Below, piece after piece: positions 50,261 to 59,600 of a DNA stretch of 64,000 bases. Source of the stretch: Physcomitrium patens (taxonomy: Eukaryota > Streptophyta > Bryopsida > Funariales > Funariaceae); assembly GCF_000002425.4 (NCBI RefSeq), contig NC_037267.1, forward strand, positions 9,003,398-9,067,397. Reading direction: 5' to 3'. Below the pieces are notes generated by a model, which worked only from the letters and a program-made list of their open reading frames with translations, was not told where the DNA came from and made no database searches. The translations under genes and the position numbers were made by a program. The first letter of the stretch is position 1. Each line of letters starts with the position of its first letter.

Positions 50261-50995
50261 TTACAGTGTATGAAACGGCATACCTTTGATATTGCTATGC
50301 TTTACTCCTTTGCTTAAGTATTCACAGTAAGATACAATAGGTCTGCTAAGCACGTTACGTAGTGTAGATTGCAAACAATTACTAATACTAGTTATAACAC
50401 CATCAAAAAATCTTTCCGATATATCGTACTTGCCTATTAGGTATTTAAATCTATCAGACCTTTGCTTAGTACTACCTTCGAGTCTAAAGCACTGTAAGCT
50501 CTTATAAACTCCCATATCTATAAAATCACCAAAGTGTGTAGCACTATGTACAACATGAGCAACTGCTAAGCATTGTTGCAATGAGACAAAGTACAAGTTC
50601 GAAACAACAACATGAAAAGATACTTTCATATTACTATTGTCAATACTTTGATACACAAAAACATCTATTCTTTCTCTTAATATTTTCTCTAGGATAGAAG
50701 TTATATGTTCTATAAAAACATTTGTTTCCATGTTCCACTTATCAGTAGGACAATCTATATCAAGTCTGAACTTTTGAGGACCTTCTCTTATAACCTCTGA
50801 GAACTTCCTCTCACTAGGAAGTAGTCTTTTGTACCATAATAAGAAGTACTCCCAGCTTTCAAAGAAAGCAAAGTACCTCCTATCATCATCATCTACTCGT
50901 TGGACTATACATCTGTCCTTGTCTATTAAGATATTACTTAACGGACCAGTTTTTATTGTATCGTAGAACATCTTTCCTTTGTACATCTTGGTCAT
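50261..50995 (-). CDS. Archaeo-eukaryotic primase (AEP), intact
   Basis: 244 residues, ATG 50995 to TAA. The AEP catalytic pattern is visible: R-L-D-I-D (D79 and D81, metal-binding motif I), S-F-H (S126, H128, motif II), and D160-M-G-V-Y followed by F-R-L (R171, motif III) with a nearby S-T-K. In large DNA viruses this domain is usually fused to or encoded near the D5 helicase. Here it is a separate gene, divergent from D5 with a 97-bp gap, which could hold a shared promoter. No stop codon in either copy, unlike most neighbours. It synthesises primers for viral DNA replication. Family assignment rests on motifs only. Confidence 0.78.
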   Translation of the reverse strand: MTKMYKGKMFYDTIKTGPLSNILIDKDRCIVQRVDDDDRRYFAFFESWEYFLLWYKRLLPSERKFSEVIREGPQKFRLDIDCPTDKWNMETNVFIEHITSILEKILRERIDVFVYQSIDNSNMKVSFHVVVSNLYFVSLQQCLAVAHVVHSATHFGDFIDMGVYKSLQCFRLEGSTKQRSDRFKYLIGKYDISERFFDGVITSISNCLQSTLRNVLSRPIVSYCEYLSKGVKHSNIKGMPFHTL

Positions 50996-51092
50996 CTTTA
51001 CAGGTGTTCAATATTGCAATGTATAGGCAATAATACCTGGCAATCACAGAAGTGATATCCTTTCAGCTACAACCGTATGTGATACTGCATCA
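50996..51092. promoter_or_regulatory. Divergent promoter region between primase and D5
   Basis: 97 bp separating two start codons on opposite strands, duplicated in the left arm (45024-45120). It is less AT-rich than other gaps. It must hold both upstream regions if the genes were expressed from their own promoters. No motif is recognised with confidence. Confidence 0.4.
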
Positions 51093-52979
51093 ATGATGGC
51101 ATCAATCTTTGTAAAGCTTTTTGGGCTTTCTCAAGGTCAATTTAAAGATCCAATGTTACAGTTTCTTGATACCTACAATGGAAAGTATATTGTAGAAGAT
51201 GTGCATAGGATGTGCGTAGCCTTTAAAACATCAGAAGAGAATACCTATGTCTACTTCTTCCCAACAATACCTACAGACTACAAGCTAATATCTTCATTAA
51301 CAACTATTACTTCCAACAGTTCCAGTGCTATATTCTCAACCAATAAATCTTGTATTGTTGAGGAAGCAGTGTTCTGCTTTCCTTGTAATGATGCCGATGA
51401 TGCTGTATGATATCTTGGTCTAAGCTGCAACAAGAGCAAGCACTACAGTACGATGGTAGAAGCTTGTTCCACATGGATTATAGAACTTGAAGAGAGAGGC
51501 AAGAAAGACATGTATGCAAAGATATCACCTACATGGCCTTGCGACATCTACAGTATACAATGCTCAGAGAGTAGAAAGAAGGAGATTGTAAGGGACTTAG
51601 TATGCGTATGTCCTAAGAATCCTGAGCTTATTACTTCAAAGATATTTTGTGTGATATACGATGACAAGTTTGTATGCTCCAACTTTGACAAGATAATCCT
51701 ATATTTTTTCGACACCAAGAAGTGGGCTCTAAAGAGCTCTAAAGCATCAATGATGAAGGAGATTCTCACATGAATGTATAGGTTCATAACAGATGTATGC
51801 GAGTCCTACATGGAGACCATCGAGCCTGCCACTAAGATAATAGATTTTATACAATCATCTGACAATAGAAAGAAGATGATGTATACCTGTGCTGGAATGT
51901 TATACAAAGAGGGCTTTGAAGAACTCTTGGACTCTAAACGAGATGTAATAGGTATGAAAAGTGGTGTGTACGACTTTACAGAAGATAGGTTTAGAATGAT
52001 GGAACTAGATGACTATATTACATTGTCAACTAGGATTTCATTTGTACCACTTGATTATAACTCAGAAGCAACTAATGAGGTTCTTGATCTCCTAGCAAAG
52101 GTATTCTCTAACGAGGACATAAGAAGATACTTTATGAGGTTCATCTCATCATGTTTAGAAGGACGAAACACAAACAAGATATTCTCTATATGGTCAGGAT
52201 CTGGAGACAACAGAAAGACTATTATGGTCTCTCTAATTGAACAAGTGTTTGGAGACTATGCAATAAAGATGCCAACATCATTGCTTATGGAAAAGAGAGT
52301 ATAATCATCAGCAACTACTCCTGAGATAGCAATGCTTAAAGGAAGACTTATAGCTCTCGTTCAAGAGCCTGATGAAGGTAACAAGCTCAACTTTAGTGTT
52401 ATGAAGGAGATTACAGGCAATGATAGTCTCTATGTTAGAGGACTATACAAAGAAGGAACCATCATACCTCAGACAGCAAAGTTTATACTCATTGCCAATA
52501 GGATTCCACAAATGAGTATGTTTGATAAAGCAGTGTGGAGTAGAATTAGAATAATGCCATTTGTATCAACATTTGTTGACAAGATAGAACTATCTCATGA
52601 TCTTCTTACAACACACTTGAAGGACATCAACTTCTCCAATAAGATTTATTTTTTTGCTCCCGTATTCATGAAATTGGTGATAGAAGAGTACAAGCAATAT
52701 CTAACTTATGGTCTTGAAGAACCCAATGAAGTCAAGGATTGCACTGAGATAATTTGTGTGTCTAACAATATCTTTGGACAGTTCTTAAGTGCTAATGTTG
52801 AGAAGAATAACAAGAATATAGTTGCTATAAAAGAGCTGTATGATCTCTACAAGTACTGGTCAAAGGACATGTTTCCAATAATGAAAGTAAAAGATATATC
52901 ATCCCTACGACAGTATCTAGTCAAGAACTTATAAACTATAGATGCTGTAGATCAGATTCCAGGATTATCTCTACTGTAA
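51093..52979 (+). pseudogene. D5-type SF3 helicase, right copy
   Basis: A 629-codon frame. The N-terminal part (to about residue 230) is poorly conserved. The D5-N-like region follows, then the SF3 helicase: Walker A G-S-G-D-N-R-K-T (369-376), Walker B V-Q-E-P-D-E (423-428) and a sensor asparagine in I-L-I-A-N (469). The Gly before the Walker A lysine is Arg (AGA; GGA in the family), a G-to-A change likely to harm ATP binding. Stops at codons 106 (TGA), 227 (TGA), 404 (TAA) and 614 (TAA) all fit C to T. The D5 helicase unwinds the viral replication fork as a hexamer. Convergent with the 2OG oxygenase gene. Confidence 0.92.
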
Positions 52980-52982
52980 CTA

Positions 52983-53004
52983 ATGGAAAAAAAAAGTTTT
53001 TTTA
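52983..53004. terminator. A/T hairpin between D5 and 2OG genes
   Basis: GGAAAAAAAAAG followed by TTTTTTTATCC forms an A/T stem right after the D5 stop. It lies in a convergent gap of 165 bp. Confidence 0.4.
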
Positions 53005-53144
53005 TCCTATACAAATTATAACAGTGTTTTAGAATTTTACAACAGTTGATGTTTTAAATACCACAATATGTTAAACGTTCTATAGCCCTATTTATTGTCT
53101 CGCAGTAGAAAAGCTATATCAATATGGTAAATAACAGATTAACT

Positions 53145-54014
53145 TCATAGAACCAAAGGCGTATGACTACTCTTCTTCCCAATAAAGCACGAGAAAGAGA
53201 CTCTTCTTCCTTTCGTGATACTCTCTATTGCATGAACGTTGTGGAAATTAAAGAAAATCAACTCTCCTACTTGAGGAATTATACTTATACTCCTCTAGGA
53301 TAAATAGCTTTCATTAATACTATAAGAGCTACTATCTTGAAACAATTCATACTCTTCTTTGCGTAGAGTTGTTGGCTATATCACAAGATCTCTACCATTG
53401 TCAACAACGGATAAGTGCACATTAGTAGCTAATTGTGCCTCCACTTCACGACTCTCGATGTCATTTGGGGCATCCCAGGAGAATACATCCATATGTGGTT
53501 TTGCTTCTGATCCCTCTTTGAATATTCTTACAAGTCCACAGAACAGCTTCTTGTTATTGAGACATACGATTGATGCACCGTGTGGCTAGAGTTCATCTAG
53601 TTCAAGCCTTAGTTTGTCAATAGGTGACATATAAGGATTTATCTGTGCTCTTATTTGTTGTATCCACTCAACTGCTTTGTGGTCGTAGTATTTACGCTTC
53701 TCAATGCAGTCTGAAGTATCAAAAAGAATCATACCAACACGTGCTATACTCTCTGCCTCTGATTGAGTATAATTACCATACAAGGGACTGTTGATGATGC
53801 TCTGGACTATCACGTGTATGTGCTTAGGATCATAAAAAGAACTAATACGAAGAGCTGTAGTTCTGCCTTCTATCAAGTCACATAGGTCACTCAAATGCAG
53901 TTTGTCCTTCTCGACTATTATTCCAAACTTAGTCTGATTTCCTTGAAAAATATGAATAGGTGTTAGTTCTTTTGATTCTGGGATACAAGCACAACATAGC
54001 AGCGTAGACATCAT
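53145..54014 (-). pseudogene. 2OG-Fe(II) oxygenase-like protein
   Basis: A 290-codon frame with three TAG stops (codons 143, 213 and 240). The C-terminal half carries the double-stranded beta-helix signature of the 2-oxoglutarate and Fe(II)-dependent oxygenase superfamily: H174-M-D176 (iron ligands), distal H261 in F-N-F-H-N-V-H-A, and R270/R271 in G-R-R-V-S-F-S, which would bind 2-oxoglutarate. The N-terminal 140 residues (C-C-A-C-I-P-E, then I-H-V-I-V-Q) are unfamiliar. Such enzymes hydroxylate proteins or nucleic acids and occur in several large DNA viruses. Substrate unknown. The ORF visible up to the first stop contains none of the catalytic residues. Confidence 0.82.
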
Positions 54015-54161
54015 GGCCTTTAATTGTGCTGCAGCATCAAACTCTTATTTCGATTTGGTTGAAGATGTACAAGACCAAGACAACTTTACTAAGGAGAATC
54101 AATATCCAAGTCCTTTGGTGATACAAAAAAAACTTTTTTATATGAGCGCAAGAACATTTGT

Positions 54162-54824
54162 TCATTGTAGAAGAACGACTTCATATCTTATTCTAATCTT
54201 TTCTTTGATCTTCTTTATGGATACTACGTCAATGGCTCCAATGTCTTTTATATGTTCAACATGTGTCCCTCCATAAGGAATAGCCTGATAATTGCCAATC
54301 TTAAGTACTCGACTGGAGAATGGATCTGCAATTATTTGTATGAGTGCATCATTTGATACAATATCTTTCAGCTTTACATATAAGTCCTCTTTCAATTTCT
54401 TAGTGAGAGGGGCACCCTAAAAATCAACTCGTGCCTCGCTTGAAAATTGGTGTCCCGAAACGATATTTAGGCCCATGTCACTATCTGCCTCAATGACAGA
54501 TGCAATCAAATGTCCAGCAGTATGATAACAGGTGTTAACTCGCCGCCATTGGACATTGATAATGAATGGATACTCTTTACCAACAGATAGTCCATCAACA
54601 GTATCAATGAAGTGGTTGACTACTCTATTTTCTCTGTACTTTACATCGATGACATTGGCATGTACAATTCTTCCACGATCGCCTTTTTGACTACCACCCT
54701 AAGCATGAAACCATGTCTTCTCGACATGCATAATTGGTTTCTGAGAGTCAACGATGATCTTTGAGATTCTCACTAATTTCGGTAGCATTTGAGATTCTAC
54801 AAGATATTGCTTTATGGTGGCCAT
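54162..54824 (-). pseudogene. AlaX-type aminoacyl-tRNA editing protein
   Basis: A 221-codon frame from the ATG at 54824. It has the editing-domain zinc site of alanyl-tRNA synthetase and its free-standing AlaX relatives: H101-T-A-G-H105, and G-G-T-H188-V. The second motif is normally Cys-G-G-T-H; here the Cys is Tyr184 (TAT from TGT, a G-to-A change), so a metal ligand is lost. An N-terminal G-G-S-Q-K-G-D-R-G stretch matches the conserved GGQ-GD-G turn of the family. Stops lie at codons 42 and 136 (both TAG). AlaX proteins hydrolyse mischarged Ser- or Gly-tRNA(Ala). It is an unusual cargo for a large DNA virus. Same strand as the 2OG gene, 147 bp upstream. Confidence 0.85.
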
Positions 54825-55463
54825 AATGGGCACTTGCTATCAGTAGGAGGATAAGAAAGTACTTCAGGCTAAGAAAACATCTTAAGTGTACATTCAGTTT
54901 TCAATACTATGAACGTTTGCACCCCGTATAGGTGATATGAATAAATAACTATTAATGAAGAAAGATAGCAATAGTACAGTTAATGTAGATGAATTATACA
55001 ACAATCGTAGGTCTTGGTCGATAAATATATTTTTAACAATAAAAACAAGGGATACATTATTTCTTAAAAAAAAAGTATATACAATAGCATATTTGTCAAG
55101 CATGATATTCTACACAAAGCTTATATAACTTTCAAACTTTATTACTAGAGATACGTACAAAGTATTAACTAGATTGAACAGCACGTATTAGTATCAATAG
55201 ATAATACGTACCCCTTAACTTAGTCGTTAGAGAAAGCATTTCGGTCCCTGATTTAAAAGATAATAGTTTCAACCCTGCTCTGCTTGGATATCTTTTTACT
55301 TCAAGTTTATGTCCAAGAAGTCCTCCAAACAGAAACACTTTATCAAACCATGTATTCAAACTCAAGTCACCTAAAGTCTTCTATGTCATAACCTCGAGCT
55401 CTAGAACACTTCAACTTTGATACCATCGCGGATAATGCCGTTTTCTATAACAAATACTAACGA
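54825..55463. other. Gap without a clear gene in the viral segment
   Basis: AT-rich. A 64-codon plus-strand frame at 54937-55128 (M-N-K, TAA at codon 4, then open to L-I-stop) could be a small decayed gene of the same C-to-T type. A 66-codon minus-strand frame at 55165-55365 has no recognisable features. A tRNA-like stretch lies at about 55211-55277. Nothing else is supported. Confidence 0.35.
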
Positions 55464-56984
55464 TCAAAATCTTTGCTTGCTAGTCCACATTTCGTACTTC
55501 TTAGATCTAGGTGTAAGACATTCAATGAATCTTGGAAAGTAATCTCCAACAACAGATCCTTTGGAACAATCAGAGTCATATTCTTCATTGTCACCTTCGT
55601 AGGGATTATCCTTGTTCTTTATTACCAGATTGTTACTAAATGTGGACTTTCTAATTCTTTGTCCATCTTGAAGCCTTTTAAGTATCTTGTCATCACGGGA
55701 GTTCTATTTCTTGTGTACGTATATTGTTTTAGTTATTGTATTTGTTTCATAGTAACGATGATCTGCTGGATTAAAGAATTCCTCAGGTTTTCTTCTACTT
55801 CTTATCATACTCTCTTTTAGTCTATCATTAGGTAACTTAGTTGCAATGCCTGTTGGTACAAATGGAATACATTTCTCCTTCATTTCTTCTTTGTATATCC
55901 TCATACTGAGTCCAATACGATCTAGATTTTGTTTATCCATCAATGGTATTTCTCCATTTATAGTCAATTCAAATCTTTCATCGTACTTATGATTAGGTGT
56001 AGCTCTATATTCTTCTCTTCTTTCACAATACTCACCAATGGATATTATTCTTATCCATTGATGAATATGAGGATGCTTAACTTGGAACTCCTTGAGTGAA
56101 TCGTACTCTTCTTGTGTTGTCATTGCTCGTATGTTATCCCACGCTTCTTCAACACATTCATTTGGTAGTATGGGATACATTCTCTCATTGACCATCCTGC
56201 ACTGTAGGTTCCATTTATCTCGATATTGGTAAGGAATCATTCCTGACTCTTCAGCTTCTTTTATATGTTCTTATGTAGGAGGTTGATCAAGAATTGCTTC
56301 TGTCTCCCTCTCTTCTTCCTCTTTCATCTTTACGGCTACTTTCAACTTTGTAACGTCCTGCTTTATTCCTCTGGATAGATTCTCTCTACCTTGTTCGAAC
56401 CTATCTGGATGAATCGATGGCACTGCTACACAATCATCAAGTATAGGTATCTTTATTCCTTTTTCTTTTAATCTGTTAAGGTAAGGTTGAGCTTCACAAA
56501 GCTTTCTTATAGATTCGTCTCTGTCATGCAAGGTATCAAATGCTTTAGGAACTGCATTTAAACCATTGGGGCGATAGTTTCTATGAACACCATAAAATGA
56601 TGAACTTGGTTTTGCAAGATGTTTACATTGTCTCTTTTGTAGCGTGTAGTTGTGAACTATTGCTTTACAACATTTTGGCTTTTGTACAACACCATCTTTG
56701 TCAACTACAATTGCTCTCTTGTGTCAACTGCAAAAAGGAGTATTGTCCTTTATTTTGTTCAAACACCTTGAATCTTTGTTTGGTCCTGTAGCAAGTGTTG
56801 CTTCATATTTAGAATCAGATGGAAGTGTCTTTGGAGCTGCAGTACCTCGAGGAGTCTTACCAGTCTTGCTAAAGTACTCGACCAATTCATCAAAGATCTG
56901 TTGCTTCATGTGAAGTAAGACTTCTATAAGAACGTTTTGGATCTCCTACATTACTGCATCTTTGATTGCTTGAATGTCCGACAT
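55464..56984 (-). pseudogene. Large viral ORF (507 codons), function unknown
   Basis: One continuous frame from the ATG at 56984 (M-S-D-I-Q-A-I-K) to a TGA at 55464-55466, interrupted at codons 13 (TAG), 87 (TGA), 238 (TAA) and 427 (TAG), all C-to-T compatible. Visible features: a Cys/His cluster at about residues 85-135 (C85, H88, then P-K-C-C-K and R-Q-C-K-H), which may bind zinc; a charged helical stretch before codon 238 (K-M-K-E-E-E-E-R); and a basic region after residue 380. No membrane span. I do not recognise it. Its size and composition would fit a virion or DNA-associated protein, but that is a guess. Confidence 0.7.
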
Positions 56985-57195
56985 GACTCTGTTACGATAT
57001 AGGACCTATGACACCTATAACTACGACACCTACAACAACCTGTAATTGTTACACATATGTCTAATAATATATTACTTACGAAATATCATTTGATTTGTTC
57101 ACAATGACTCTTGTATGAATCATTGTTTGTTTTAAGTTAAAAAAATATATTTTTTATATTATATATGCTTTGGCTCCTCCAAGATACTAAAGCAT

Positions 57196-57705
57196 TCAAG
57201 CATTGTCAGTCATGGTATCTTGCTCCTCTACAATATCTGCCTCGCGTACCAATCTCATGTCACGCTTGAGCTCATCGAGTGAAGAGCATACGTATATAGT
57301 ATGTTCTTCTATGATGGACATTAGCTCCTTAGCGCTTGTCCTATATATGGTATCGTGAGGGTTATTAGCTGCAATTACAACAATCTCATTGCTATTTATT
57401 TGTACTTCTTCAGGGACATTATTGAGTACAATGTAGTTATTCATATTGGTAATCTTCTCACGTATTTCTTCTATCTGTGTAAATAGAAAACCACCACTTT
57501 TTTTTGTACATTTGTTGATTAGACCCATGACATACTCTAGGTCATCACGAGATACCTTAAGACCACTAGTAATGTGGTTCTCGAGAATAGTACTAATACC
57601 GTCTATGGCCTTCGCTGTTGCTACAGCACATCTCTCAGATGCATCCACTTTCTTTTCTAGTGAGGATATCTTATTCTCTACAAAAGACATTATTCTATTT
57701 TCCAT
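57196..57705 (-). CDS. Viral coiled-coil protein, 169 residues, unknown function
   Basis: Intact ATG-to-TAA frame (M-E-N-R-I-M-S-F). The first 60 residues are heptad-like (I-S-S-L-E-K-K-V) and likely form a coiled coil. The middle has I-E-E-I-R-E-K-I-T, and the C-terminus is acidic (V-E-E-Q-D-T-M-T-D). No catalytic motif. It lies in a run of four minus-strand viral genes. Confidence 0.65.
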   Translation of the reverse strand: MENRIMSFVENKISSLEKKVDASERCAVATAKAIDGISTILENHITSGLKVSRDDLEYVMGLINKCTKKSGGFLFTQIEEIREKITNMNNYIVLNNVPEEVQINSNEIVVIAANNPHDTIYRTSAKELMSIIEEHTIYVCSSLDELKRDMRLVREADIVEEQDTMTDNA

Positions 57706-57739
57706 CGAAGAGAGCTGACATGTCCTGAGAGGGTGGTTG

Positions 57740-58099
57740 CTACTTTGGTGCTTTAGGTCTGATACTAAAAGTGCTAGACTTTAGCGCAGGAGCTTGCACA
57801 TCCTTCCCATTATTAGATCGCAAGAGGATACCTATAGGTCTATTAGCAAATACAAACAATAAACTTTGTAAGTCCACTTTATTACTTAGCTTGAATGGCA
57901 TTGCATCAAACCTCATCCTTAGTGGCTCCACATCATCCTCGTCAGAAGATGCTTCATGCTTATGTAGCTGGCTGCTACTATACATAAAAGCTTGTGACAG
58001 GGGATGGTGATCCTCTCCTTCATCATCTGCCCATCTTGTTGCACCCTTCTTCAAAGCATCAGCCTTGACCTGGAAGGAACTAAAGAACTTTGAAGCCAT
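57740..58099 (-). CDS. Viral protein, 119 residues, unknown function
   Basis: The ATG at 58099 (M-A-S-K-F-F-S-S-F) is chosen. The open frame extends 31 codons upstream, but that extension is hydrophobic and AT-rich and probably non-coding. The protein is intact, with an acidic stretch (S-S-D-E-D-D-V-E) in the middle and a basic, Pro/Lys-rich C-terminus (R-P-K-A-P-K). Family not recognised. Confidence 0.55.
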   Translation of the reverse strand: MASKFFSSFQVKADALKKGATRWADDEGEDHHPLSQAFMYSSSQLHKHEASSDEDDVEPLRMRFDAMPFKLSNKVDLQSLLFVFANRPIGILLRSNNGKDVQAPALKSSTFSIRPKAPK

Positions 58100-58199
58100 A
58101 GTATGTATGTTAAACAAAACAATAAAACAATGAAACAACAATATCGTATATATTATATAGACTATGGACATAGGAGCATAGGAACATGTCACTAGACCA

Positions 58200-58505
58200 T
58201 CACAGCTCCAATAATCTTTTCAATTTTTTTGATGGAGTTTCTACTCTTATAGCAGTTGATGTCGTAATAAAAGGAGGCAAAGATGATCCTTTCTTACCTG
58301 CAAGAAACACATTGTTGTCTTAGACGCATATCTTTCGTATAATCTTTATTTTGTCCTTTTCAAATTGCACATCGTCTGTCTTGATCATACCCAATTTCAA
58401 ATAAACTAAAATGATACTAGCGCCCTTTTCGAGATCCTTGCCTAATAATCTAGTGTTGATCTCGAGATATTCTTTTACAACATTTCTTGCAATTAGCTTT
58501 GCCAT
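58200..58505 (-). pseudogene. Small viral ORF, 102 codons, unknown function
   Basis: From the ATG at 58505 (M-A-K-L-I-A-R-N) to a TGA at 58200-58202, with one TAA at codon 62 that would be CAA before a C-to-T change. Lys-rich, with no domain recognised. It lies back to back with the FEN1 gene, leaving 122 bp for both promoters. Confidence 0.55.
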
Positions 58506-58627
58506 TTTGACATATATAATAATCTTGCTATTATATTCATATTGATACAATATCATTATTGTCTATAGTAAGCACAAAGGTATTTCAGTCCACCACATTG
58601 GTAAGAAATTAGAATACTAAAACCATC

Positions 58628-59572
58628 ATGTCTCCAACTGGCATTTCAACGTTGTTATCTCCTTTGATACAAAGAGTGTCCTTATACAAAATAGAACGCA
58701 TGAAGATTGCTCTTGACATTAATGCTTTGACGTTCATTATGTCCAAGTGTGTGATACATCATCGTATAAAAAAGAAATTCTCTTTAAAGGAAGCTAACGA
58801 TGTGCTACATCATGATGAGTTCAAAAGGGCAGAGTATGGTTCATACTGTATCGACACAATAAAGAAAGCAATGGAAATCCTAAGAGATGAATTCTATTGT
58901 ATCTTTCTGTTCGATGGAAAAATATCTCCTGAGAAATAATTAGAGATGGAAAGAAGATCAAAGAAACTTATGGGAGCGAAAGAAACATTAGCGACAATGA
59001 GAAGGTTATTCCAGCACGATACATCAAACAAAAGAAACACAAAGCAGTACTATGATGCAATCTTTGAATGTATAGAGCTAAGCATATCGGAGGCTCCTAC
59101 ATCTCTTGATGTATGTGTAGTAGGAGAATATGAAGCAGATGTTACATGTGCTCATATGTACCAAAGCGGAGAAGTAGATGCCGTACTAAGTAGTGACTAT
59201 GATAGCTTGTTATTTGGATGTCCTTATCAAATAAAGGACATTGACATGATAGAAAGATATGCAGATGTTGTAACACTATAGAGTATATACGGTCATTTCA
59301 ATATAGACCGCTTCCAAGCAATAGACATGTGTATTCTAATGGATACAGACTATAATAAGAAGATCAACAGGGTAGGGCCTAAGACAACTCTTGCTGAGAT
59401 ACAAAGCCATAGAAAGCTAGAGGATACTAAGTACTACAACAAAAAAGAACTTAGCATCAACATGCTAAGACAAATATATAATTGCACATACTTAAAGCAT
59501 AAAGTAAGATGGTTCTCAATTAAAGCTAATGAAGAGTTTGATATGTTAGAAGATTCAATCAAGATATTATAA
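58628..59572 (+). pseudogene. XPG/FEN1-family flap endonuclease
   Basis: A 315-codon frame from the ATG at 58628. The N-terminus G-I-S-T-L-L matches the family's M-G-I start region. All the acidic catalytic positions of the Rad2/XPG fold seem present: D30 (A-L-D-I-N), D96 (F-L-F-D-G), E169 and D171 (Y-E-A-D), D190 and D192 (S-D-Y-D-S-L) and D241 (M-D-T-D-Y), followed by a helix-hairpin-helix-like G-P-K-T-T-L-A. Stops lie at codons 104 (TAA) and 218 (TAG). FEN1-like nucleases remove RNA primers and flaps during viral DNA replication. Its last 61 codons lie in the outer inverted repeat. Convergent with the polymerase gene. Confidence 0.92.
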
Positions 59573-59600
59573 TCCTTATATTAAAAAAAAATATATTTTT
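59573..59600. terminator. A/T hairpin between FEN1 and polymerase genes
   Basis: Between the two stop codons a long A run is followed by a T run (TATTAAAAAAAAATATAT then TTTTTTTAAT). These are near-perfect inverted halves. The left-arm copy lies at about 43060-43080. Similar A/T foldbacks sit in other convergent gaps of the insert. A 3'-end or transcript-termination signal is likely by analogy with the hairpins at mimivirus gene ends. Confidence 0.45.

Larger units (their letters stand above)
48194..52779 (-). repeat. Inner inverted repeat, right arm
   Basis: 4586 bp, mirror of 43337-47921. This arm runs on without a break into viral sequence at both ends (spacer and 2OG-side genes), so it is the parental copy. 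Confidence 0.96.

Noticed and set aside
43337..52779. Palindrome as an assembly or chimeric-read artefact
   Set aside because: The arms carry private substitutions, a private 1-bp indel, an extra stop on the left only, a non-duplicated spacer and a complex deletion scar. An artefact would give exact copies. Not excluded absolutely without reads.
43337..52779. Poxvirus- or asfarvirus-like inverted terminal repeats or hairpin telomere
   Set aside because: The repeats are joined head to head around a gene, contain core replication genes, and the mirror includes a deletion scar and host flanks. This fits later duplication better than viral termini.
54013..54276. Plus-strand ORF over the AlaX/oxygenase gap
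   Set aside because: Shadow of the two minus-strand genes, whose motifs are clear.
55473..55820. Plus-strand hydrophobic ORF
   Set aside because: Antisense shadow of the 507-codon viral gene.
48814..59572. Alternative genetic code in the virus
   Set aside because: All three stop codons are used internally and all three also seem to end genes. The primase and other genes are stop-free, and the nearby retroelement shows the same pattern.
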